A stretch of 15,780 bases of DNA from Ochromonadaceae sp. CCMP2298. Its lineage: Eukaryota; Sar; Synurophyceae; Ochromonadales; Ochromonadaceae. Both the position numbers and the translations under genes were made by a program. The DNA is taken from positions 1 through 15,780 of the forward strand of contig MU633664.1 in NCBI GenBank assembly GCA_026770595.1, given 5' to 3'. Numbering within the stretch: position 1 is the stretch's first letter; the number at the start of each line of letters is the position of its first letter. Shown piece by piece: positions 7,235-14,083 of the stretch. The notes under the pieces were generated by a model. That model was not told the DNA's origin, ran no database searches, and worked only from the letters and a program-made list of their open reading frames with translations.

Positions 7235-9618
7235 ATGAACCCCTTCGATGATCTCAGCGGGGACAACCACGACCAGATCCGGAAGTACTTGCGCTTCTTC
7301 CGGCAGAAGAAGGACGGGATTCTGCGAGATATCGACCGCGAGTTCGCAGATATCAAGTCGGACAAGCTAGAGGAGACTATGTTTACTCGGGAAGATATGC
7401 TGGAATACTCAGACTTCATCGCTTCGGCCATCCAGGTGCGAACAGAGGAGGCTGTTGGCTGGGGGCTGCAGGGCTGTCTCGCCCATCGTGGATTTCTTAT
7501 CCTTTCTGCATGCCTTTCTCATACCACATACACCTTGCCACCACACACCTAACACCACACACCTACCACCTACCACCTCACCCTATCCCCCCCCACAACA
7601 CACACAACACACACAAACACCACACACACATACACCTTACACCACACACAGGCCCATGTGTCCCACGACCTAGGCAGCATAATCAACATGGGCGCCCTGG
7701 CTGTGAACCAGCTGTTGGCGAACTCACAAGAGAAGGGAGTTGAACTGACGCTCGAGACTGCCCCGCTGGAGAACGCGGTGAGCTAAGTTATAGATATTAG
7801 TTGTCTAATAGGAGTATAATAGAAGTGTAATATGGTAGAATACACTAGTAAACATACTTGTGCTTGTGCTTGTGCTCCTCTGGAGAATGCGGTGAGCTGA
7901 ATATAGTATAGCTATTAGTAGTCTAATAGGAGTATAATAGGAGTATGATATGGTATAATACATAAGTCTGAAGATAAGAGTGCAACTAACCAGCTATCTC
8001 CTCCCCCTCCTCCCCTTGCCCTCTCCTTCGTTCTCCTCTCCACCCTCTACTCCCCTCCCCTCTCCTCTCCTCTGCACTGCTCTACACTCATTTCCTCGTC
8101 TCTACCCTATGCACTCTGACTGCTCTACTATTCCCTCCTCTCCTCTCCTTCATTCTCCTTCCCTCTCTTCTACTCTACACTCCTCTTCTCGTCTCTTCCT
8201 TCACTACCCTACTCAACTCTACTCTACTCTACTCTACTCTACTCTACTCTACTCTACTCTTCAATCCTCTACTCTGGCTGGTCTTCTCTAACCTACTCTA
8301 CTTTACTCTGCACTGCTCTACTCTGACTATTAGGCGCTGCTGGAGGCGGTGGACAAGATGAGTCTGGACGCGATGCCCAAGAACGCGCGCAGGGGAGGCA
8401 CGCTGGTGAGTGGTGTGTATAGGATAGTGGGGGTTTAATAGACAGGTGTCACGTAGATAGTGGGGGTTAAATAGGTGTGTATCACATGGAAAGGGGGGAA
8501 GGATGAGGGGGGACGGGGGATATGAGGGTTGGTGTTGGGGGATGGGGGTTAGGGGATATGGGGGGGTTGGGGGGGGGTTGGGGATAGGAGGGGGATTGGG
8601 AGTGGGGGATAGGAGGGATGGGAGAGGGTTGGGGTGTGAGAGGAGAGGGGGGAGAGGAGAGGGGGGAGAGGTGGGGTGGGGGATGAGAAGGGAGAGGAGG
8701 GGTTGATGAGGAGGGATGGGAGAGGAGGGGGGAAAATGGTATGGATGAGGAGGGAACGGAGGGTGCTGGTGCAGTTTGTGCTGCATCCAACATCCTGACC
8801 TCCCAAAATCTTATCATCTTATCATCTTATCATCTTATCATCTTATCGTCTTATTCTCCTTACCTGTGACTCGGAACTACTTTGCACTCTGTACTTGGGA
8901 CTTCGTACTTTGCACTCTCAGACCTCCTTCCGGGACGAATCCAAAGCCATGCGCGATCAGTCAGACCGCCTAGAGCAGGTAGGTCGAATTACATAAAAGA
9001 CGTCTTTTTATCCCCCCCCCTGGTGCCAAATCTGGTCTTTTAACCTTCTATACGCTAACTGTTTTTTCTTCTTAAACCCATTGCCTTTGGTGTATCTACT
9101 TCGGTCTGCGGCCTCTCAGACCAACGCTGCCCTGCAGAGGGAGGTGGACGAGCTCAGGGGCCGCCTGGGCCTGGCGGGCAAAGACGCTATGCGGTACGTT
9201 ACGCCCGTTACACGGCCTGCCGACCTGTATAGCTGCATTATACATCGACTGACCCCTCTCCCACCCCCTCCAGCGCTGCGGAGTCAAAATCTCAAGGGGA
9301 TGCGGAGGCGCGCAGTGGCATGCGCAGCCTGGAGAGCGCGCTGGAGGACGCGAAAGAGGAGGGCGCCAGGTGGGTCGAATTACATAAAATACGTATTTTT
9401 GTCTTTTCATCTGTCTTTTCACCTTCTACATGCCAACTGTTTTTCTAAAACCTTTTACTTTCTAATTCGGTCTGCGGCCTCTCAGGAGGGTGGCGGAGAC
9501 GTCGCAGTTCGTGCAGATGCGCAAGATCATGCAGACGCAGAGCGGCACGATACGCGACCTGCGGCGGCGGCTGGAGAAATACGAGCCGGATTCAGTGAAG
9601 GAGGACGACGAACGCTAG
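7235..9618 (+). CDS. LZTFL1: LZTFL1/BBS17 homologue, ciliary BBSome regulator, 7 exons
   Basis: Exons: 7235-7435, 7652-7777, 8334-8405, 8922-8978, 9120-9193, 9274-9369, 9486-9618. All introns are GT-AG and phases agree. The product is 252 aa. The N-terminus HDQIRKYLRFFRQKKDGILR followed by ADIKSDKLEETMFTREDM aligns block by block with the LZTFL1 N-terminus. ETAPLENAALLEAVDKM matches the family LENRELLEQVAEFEKAE segment. Heptad-rich coiled coil follows (about 150-240). The end FVQMRKIMQTQSGTIRDLRRRLEKYEPD is the family's C-terminal signature. LZTFL1 limits BBSome entry to cilia in animals and is kept in ciliated organisms. At 252 aa it is shorter than the human protein (299) in the central coil. 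ATG 7235 is the first in frame. Introns 4 and 6 are introner-like elements. Confidence 0.93.
7766..7966 (+). repeat. Tandem duplication of LZTFL1 exon 2 tail, donor and intron start
   Basis: Copy one, 7766-7849, spans the last 12 bases of exon 2 (LENA codons), the donor GTGAGCT and about 65 bases of intron. Copy two lies at 7880-7966, 114 bp on, with scattered changes: CTGGAGAATGCGGTGAGCT, then GTCTAATAGGAGTATAATAG. A TGCTTG tandem repeat lies between them. Using the second donor would add 114 nt, but the first codons are GTG AGC TAA, so it would truncate the protein. Confidence 0.8.
7985..8330 (+). repeat. Pyrimidine-rich tract with (CTCTA)n in LZTFL1 intron 2
   Basis: The last 350 bases of intron 2 are almost pure CT with a perfect CTCTA array at about 8215-8262 (nine or more units). 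It runs up to the acceptor ATTAG at 8329-8333 and gives a very long polypyrimidine tract. Apparent Ser/Leu/Pro-rich frames are artefacts. Confidence 0.7.
8465..8765 (+). repeat. G-rich purine tract in LZTFL1 intron 3
   Basis: About 300 bases of GGGGGATATGAGGGTT, GGGGGTTGGGGATAGGAG and GGGAGAGGAG units lie on the coding strand. Many GGG runs are separated by short loops, so G-quadruplex folding in the pre-mRNA is plausible. A (TCTTATCA)n array follows at 8808-8856. Confidence 0.65.
8979..9119 (+). mobile_element. Introner-like element B (whole of LZTFL1 intron 4)
   Basis: The complete 141-nt phase-0 intron. Blocks: GTAGGTCGAATTACATAAAA, palindrome AAAAGACGTCTTTT (8995-9008), a C-run, GTGCCAAATCTGGTCTTTTAACC, TACGCTAACTG with T-run and CTTCTTAAACC, CCTTTGGTGTATCT, and the end TTCGGTCTGCGGCCTCTCAG. 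Shared block by block with elements A, C and D. The flanking exon ends in GAGCAG. Confidence 0.88.
9370..9485 (+). mobile_element. Introner-like element C (whole of LZTFL1 intron 6)
   Basis: The complete 116-nt phase-2 intron, the shortest copy. It starts GTGGGTCGAATTACATAAAA, has the palindrome in a changed but still perfect form (AAAATACGTATTTT, 9386-9399), lacks the CCAAATCTG block, keeps CACCTTCTACATGCCAACTG with a T-run and CTAAAACC, and ends TTCGGTCTGCGGCCTCTCAG. The first 20 bases and last 20 bases are almost identical to element B, only 250 bp away in the same gene. Confidence 0.88.
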
Positions 9619-9966
9619 GCGCGCAGGTCCCAGGAACAGGGACCCAGGAACCGAGTACCCATACACGATACAAGCCTCATGGAGGCAATAGGTTTTTAAT
9701 TGTAAATTTCAGAGAGACACCAGTGAGACTTTTTCATTCGAAAAAATAGGGAACCTGGGTCCCCCTTTTCACCCACACAATCAAGCCACCACATTGAAAA
9801 GCCTTCTCATCAGAACAAAATTCATGTCTATGTCTCAGAACAAAAAAGGAATGAGAGGAACATTCTTAAGATTGCTCAGCACAAAAAAGGAAGAATGAGA
9901 GGAACATTCTTAAGATTGCTCAGTCAGCAGAGACATCTCTTTTCGCAAAAGCATCACCCACCGATC
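9619..9966. other. Spacer between LZTFL1 and the DUF4241-like gene
   Basis: Tandem-oriented spacer of 348 bp. It contains a 10-bp inverted repeat (GGGACCCAGG at 9639-9648 and CCTGGGTCCC at 9754-9763), which could pair in the LZTFL1 3' UTR. It also contains the tandem duplication at 9841-9923. No gene is seen. Confidence 0.5.
9841..9923 (+). repeat. Tandem duplication upstream of the 9967 start
   Basis: CAAAAAAGGAATGAGAGGAA and the following bases, ending GATTGCTCAG (9841-9879), recur at 9882-9923 with a single 3-nt insertion and no substitutions seen. Each copy contains ATTCTTAAGATTG around an AAG/CTT palindrome. The second copy ends 43 bp before the ATG, so it may duplicate a promoter or 5' UTR segment. 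Near identity suggests a recent event. Confidence 0.85.
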
Positions 9967-10902
9967 ATGGCGACCCTTCAGCAGAAATTCACTCTATCTG
10001 TAAGACATGATATCATTTTTCCTTTCACGCCATGGTTTAAACCTCGTTATCCAATCTTCTGGTCCAGGAGCTCCGCCATCCTTCCAACCCCATCCAGCCC
10101 GGACCCTCCTGCACCCTAGCTGACATGGGCCCTACCCCGGACAACCTAGCGGTTTGCGATCGCACCGATCCCGGCAGACCCCACGGCATCGCCTCCTTTA
10201 CGCGCGATCCCGAGGCGTTCTACGTGGGCACAGATGTAGGCAAGATCATGTTCGAGCCGGCCTACCTGAACGCGGGCCCGGCAGGCCAGTACTACAACGC
10301 AAAGAACACGGGGGGTTGGACACACTACTCTAATCGTAAGTGACTCTCGCAAATCCAACGCAGCTCAACGCAAACTCAACGACTCCATTGTTAATTTACC
10401 CACTTCTGGCACTCAGGCCGTGACGCTCCGTGGAACGTGGGCGGCTTCCACAAGGCCATAATTGACACCGAGCAGCCGGCTTCCGACTGGAACCTGAGCG
10501 TGAAGCTGGTCGAGTACGGTGAGTACGGAAGACGCACCTCTAAGGCATTCCTGGCCCGCCCCGACCACAAGTTCTCAAGGTGGGTGGGGGGTAGTGTATA
10601 GGTATTGCATATTTTTCATAGTGTGTATATATTCTACATATTGTGTGTACGTGTATATGTTACATATTAACCCCTGTATGCCTACCAGCCTGCCTCCGGG
10701 CGACGTAGATGACGAGTGCAGGGGACACCTGTTCGCGGCGGACCTGCACCTGCCCGACGGCCGCGTGCGCATCTCAGACTGCCTCTATGATAACGGACAG
10801 GTGGCCACGGAGACTGGCATCGGGGACGGGCTGTACCCCATCACACTCTCGCGCGACGCGCAGGGAAAGATCGACCTGATTACGGTCAATTTCTTCCCCT
10901 AA
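9967..10902 (+). CDS. Uncharacterised protein with DUF4241-like C-terminus, 4 exons
   Basis: Exons: 9967-9999, 10068-10335, 10417-10579, 10689-10902. Introns are GT-AG, phases agree, and the product is 225 aa. I do not recognise it firmly. The C-terminal segment ETGIGDGLYPITLSRDAQGK followed by IDLITVNF resembles the GDGxYPV...RDxxGRI...VDF motif of DUF4241-type proteins. GHLFAADLHLPDGRVRISD upstream could be another strand pair of the same fold. The middle is rich in aromatic residues and Gly, with no signal peptide or membrane segment. The start ATG 9967 gives a small first exon (MATLQQKFTLS); an in-frame ATG at 10125 in exon 2 is the alternative. Function unknown. Confidence 0.75.
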
Positions 10903-11329
10903 ACAGGAGGTACATGTAAGTGCACTGTAGGGCAGTAGGGCAGAATCAGGATGAGTTGGGATGAGGTGGGGTGAGGTGGAGTGAGATGATATCCCCGAAG
11001 GACCACTGCAGAGACGGACACAATGCCTGCACCAGTGAGCCGACAGTCGAAGGCTGTTGCTGGGTACGCATAGCTCATAGTTGATAGGTGATAGTTGATA
11101 GTCAATAGTCAATAGCTCAAACCGGGGTAGCTCTGTGTAGCTCGCTGTGGATCCCACTACCAGTAGCCCACGAGTCACTGTACCGGTAACAGGTCAAACA
11201 AAGCAGGACTAATCTGCAGCATTATTATACAGTTATACAGTTGTAAACAACGCATCACGCGTACACTGGGAATGGCGCACACACTGTGCACAGAGGAATA
11301 CAGAATACTATTATCTGACATCGGGTTGA
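10903..11329. other. Convergent spacer without recognised gene
   Basis: The 427-bp spacer lies between convergent genes and must hold both 3' UTRs and polyadenylation sites. It shows short tandem runs (GGATGAGGT/GGGTGAGGT near 10950-10990; TAGTTGATAGGTGATAGTTGATAGTCAATAGTCAATAG near 11075-11112). No RNA or coding feature is seen. Confidence 0.5.
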
Positions 11330-13610
11330 TCACCGTCGGTGCAGAGCGCTAAGGGCAGGGAACACCTCAGCTGCCGCGCAGTCCGCCCACAGGGTGTCCA
11401 TGTGGGCGTAGGGGGGATGCAGCAGGCGCAGGGTGAGGGGCAGCGTCTCACCTAGTATAGGGGTTAAATACGCATTATAGAAGGAGGGGGTTAAATACAC
11501 ACTGTAGTATAGGAGAGGGTTTAATGCACAATATAGTTTAGACGGGGTTAAATACACATTATAGTATAAAGGGGGTTAAATACGCATTAACAGTATAGGA
11601 GGGGGTTAAATAGGAGGAGGGGGGGGTATAGGGCGTACCTAGGCTGTTTAGTCGGGAGCGCAGCAGGGGCTCGTCCATCAGGCAGTCGCGCCCTCCGAGC
11701 ACCGCCAACACACGCAGCTGAGAGACCTGAGAGGCTAAGGGGGTGTTCTGAGTGGTCCCGATGCCCCTGCCTCCCTCTCCTACCCCTCCTACATCTCTGC
11801 CTCTCTCTCCTCCCTCTCCGCCCTCTCCTACCCCTCCTCCCTCTCTGCCTATCATACGCAACAGCACCCACGCAGCCAGAGCCACAGGCACTGTAACTAC
11901 AATCACCCCTGCCGCCGCCATCGCCCCTGTTGCCACCACCGCCACTGTCCCCACCGCCCCCACACCGCTCCACAGCATCCCCAGCGCCCAGGCGAGGCCC
12001 CGTTTCCGCCTCCGGACTACACGACTACCTCTATCAGCACTACCACCACCACCAGCAGCCTCGATTAACCCCAGCAGCTGCTCCTCCTCCGCAGGCCATG
12101 GGGTGCACACCACCCAGGGCAGACACAGAGCCCTGCGCTGGGCTGATATATTCCCCAAATCCCACACCAGAGAGGCTAGCAGCTGTAGGTAGGCGCAGTA
12201 AGCAGGGGGGGCGAGCAGGTCCCGACAGCGGGGTAGGGAGAGAATCACGCGCTGGCCGAAGAGGGCGTAGGCTCTGCGGGGGTGGCGCCACAGCAGGCTG
12301 CGCAGGAGGCGCAGGGGCAGGAGGGTGAGGGGGAAGATGGGGTGGGGGAAGAGGGGGAATGGGGGGAGAGAGCTGGCTTGTGGGGTTGCGCGGTGTTCGG
12401 AGCCAGAGGCAGAGGATCTTGGAAAGGGGGGCGGGGACAGCGGGGACAGTTGGGACAGTGGGGGCAGTGGGGATGCAGTAGACTGGGACTGGGATAGCAG
12501 CGGGGACAGCAGGGCGAGGGCGCACGTTGCGGTGCGAAGCTCGAGAGTGGCGTCTGCGTCTGTGTGTGGGTCGAAGCTGAGAGCACTCAGCAGTAGCTCG
12601 CAGCCCGCCGAGTGCCCTACCCACATCAGCCCCGCAGAGGTAGAGGTAGAGGCAGAGGCAGATGCTGGTGTTTGCGCCGATAGAGGCTTCCCTGGTTCCC
12701 TTATTCCCGTCTCCCAGGATTCCCAGGGCTCCACGGGCGGAGGGGGATCGCGCAGCACGCGTCGTGCCACCGCAGCCAGCTCGGAGGCAAGCGGAGAGGC
12801 GGAGGAGGAGGAGGGGGCAAAGGAGACAGAGGGTACAGAAGGTGCGGATTTCCCCCTAACGACCTGCAGCAGCCAGACGTCCCAGCCCTGCGCGAGCAGA
12901 TAGCAGGCCAGGCTGTCGCCGCCGCAGAGAAACACCTCCGGCCCCTGCATCGCCCCGTGCACCAGCACGGCCCTTCCGCAGCCCCCCGCCCCCGCCTCTG
13001 CCCCTGTTCCTGTCCCCACCTCTGCCCCCACCCCTGTCCCATTCCCTGTCCCATTCCCTGTCCCATTATCTGCCCCTGTCCCTTTCCCTGCCCCCTTCCC
13101 CCCTGCACAGGCTGCGTTTCTGGCTCTGGCCCTGGCCCTCCAACCCGGGGGTGCGATCAACTGAAACAGACGCATGCTCCTGCCCGAGGAGGAGGGGAAG
13201 GAGGGGTTGACTGCGCGCGCCAGGCAGTGGATGCCATTGGATGCTGCCAAGCCTGCCAGAGAGGGGGGCACGGGCGCCGAGGCTGTATGTGGGCTAGGGG
13301 AACCCTGGGAACTGGGGACTAAAGATACCCCAGACCCAGACTCTCCAGATGAGAGTGCTGCTGCTGATGCTGTCAGAGGGTCTCGGCGCCGCAGCTGCTG
13401 CAGCTGGTGCTGAGCGTAGTTGAATCTGAAGTTGAACAGATTCTGCAGCAGCGAGGAAAGAGGTGAGCGCAGGTACAGAGCGTCCACTAGGGTGGGCTCT
13501 GCCGCGTAGAGGCCCATCAGAGCCTCCTGCACCTCGTCCGCAGCTTCGAAGAACGCCCCAAACGCCCGCAGCGCCCAGGGCGCCGGCGCTGTTGCGTGCT
13601 GTCGCATCAT
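11330..13610 (-). CDS. Alpha/beta hydrolase, acid-lipase-like, with membrane hairpin
   Basis: Exons on the minus strand: 13610-11639 and 11451-11330, one GT-AG phase-1 intron, 697 aa. Signatures: VLVHGAMQGPEVFLCGGDSL (HG oxyanion region, about 215-234) followed by LLAQGWDVWLL, as in lysosomal/gastric acid lipases; nucleophile Ser 334 in GHSAG (332-336); probable Asp 642 in LGGRDCL; His 674 in YAHMDTLWA, matching the lipase YxHxDF motif. The triad is thus complete and split by the intron. Unusual inserts are a Gly/Thr run (about 170-210), Ser/Ala and Pro/Leu/Ser low-complexity stretches, and a hydrophobic Ala/Val/Gly region (about 540-586) that could form two membrane helices. ATG 13610 is the first in frame. 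The frame stays open for 200 bp upstream without ATG, so an upstream exon or non-AUG start is possible. Substrate unknown, probably an acyl ester. Confidence 0.82.
11452..11638 (-). repeat. About 35-bp tandem repeat filling the lipase-gene intron
   Basis: On the plus strand about five units of GGGGGTTAAATACRCATTATAGTATA plus a purine linker occupy almost all of the 187-bp intron. The units differ by several bases, so the array is not freshly amplified. Confidence 0.75.
13005..13095 (-). repeat. Coding minisatellite for the Gly/Thr run
   Basis: Plus-strand CCCTGTCCCATT (12-bp) units repeat three times, with related CCTGTCCC and CTGCCCC units on both sides. On the coding strand they encode Asn-Gly-Thr-Gly repeats inside the hydrolase. 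A 12-bp period keeps the frame, so length variation would be tolerated. Confidence 0.75.
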
Positions 13611-13802
13611 CAGGCCAGGTGCGCTCGTACAACGTACGCCCACGTCCAGACTCCCTCCTGGTGTGCTGAAGCGCTCCGAGACCAAGTCGAGAAAGATGCG
13701 CGCTGGGGGCGAATGAGTGCCCTCGGGTGTGCGGTGGAAGCAAAGTCCTGGAAGTGTGAAAGGTAGAAGAACCTCCAGAACCTCCTGCTCAACAGCTAGA
13801 GC

Positions 13803-13974
13803 AAAAATTAACGTCTAATTGTGTGACAAGCCTCATATTATTTACCAGAGAACGTTTAAAAAGATTGGCGTCTATACATAAAGGAACAAGCTTTTGACAA
13901 AAAGTTTTGTCACAAAGCTTTTGGGGAATATAAAAAGACAAACGAGGGACCTCACTGTAACTTGAAATTGGCGT
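13803..13974 (-). repeat. Shared upstream element, copy 2
   Basis: Read on the minus strand it gives CGCCAATTTCAAGTTACA, GAGGTCCCTCGTTTGTCTTTTTATATTCCCCAAA, a variable core, TAGACGCCAATCTTTTT, CTCTGGTAAATAATAT, GGCTTGTCACACAATTAGACGTTAAT. Blocks and order match copy 1 (6885-7052), and orientation toward the downstream gene is the same. Confidence 0.8.
13888..13920. repeat. Near-perfect inverted repeat with TTGACA/TGTCA arms
   Basis: AAGCTTTTGACAAAA pairs with TTTTGTCACAAAGCTT, with one unpaired base and a 2-base loop. It lies in the variable core of copy 2. It is absent from copy 1, although the flanking TTGTCACAC block occurs in both. Confidence 0.7.
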
Positions 13975-14083
13975 GTTTTTACATCGAATCGTTGTGTAAA
14001 TACGCTCTTTAAAAGTGACCGTTACTTCCCCACATATATTTTGGCGATACAGAGGAGAGAACTCTAGAACTGCCGATGCTGGG

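Larger units (their letters stand above)
13611..14083. promoter_or_regulatory. Divergent spacer between lipase-like and coiled-coil genes
   Basis: It contains shared upstream element copy 2 (13803-13974, minus) and a near-palindrome at 13888-13920. On the plus strand it also has TTCCCCACATATATTTTGGCG (14026-14046), which resembles ATTCCCCAAATATATTTTAGGC within copy 1. The part 13611-13815 is an ATG-less extension of the lipase frame. Confidence 0.55.

Noticed and set aside
7880-7897. Use of the duplicated donor in LZTFL1 intron 2 as an alternative splice site
   Set aside because: Extension of exon 2 meets TAA as the third codon, and the first donor joins to exon 3 in the conserved frame.
7980-8291. 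Ser/Leu/Pro-rich frame in LZTFL1 intron 2, and similar frames at 8298-8817
   Set aside because: These come from pyrimidine or purine repeats inside introns that are bounded by good splice sites and skipped by a conserved protein.
8979-9485. Terminal inverted repeats at the ends of the introner-like elements
   Set aside because: GTAGGTCGAATT and CGGTCTGCGGCCTCTCAG are not reverse complements, so I cannot claim a TIR-type DNA transposon from these ends.
11752-13669. Several plus-strand frames opposite the lipase-like gene
   Set aside because: Antisense shadows of GC-rich, low-complexity coding sequence; the minus frame has the full catalytic triad.
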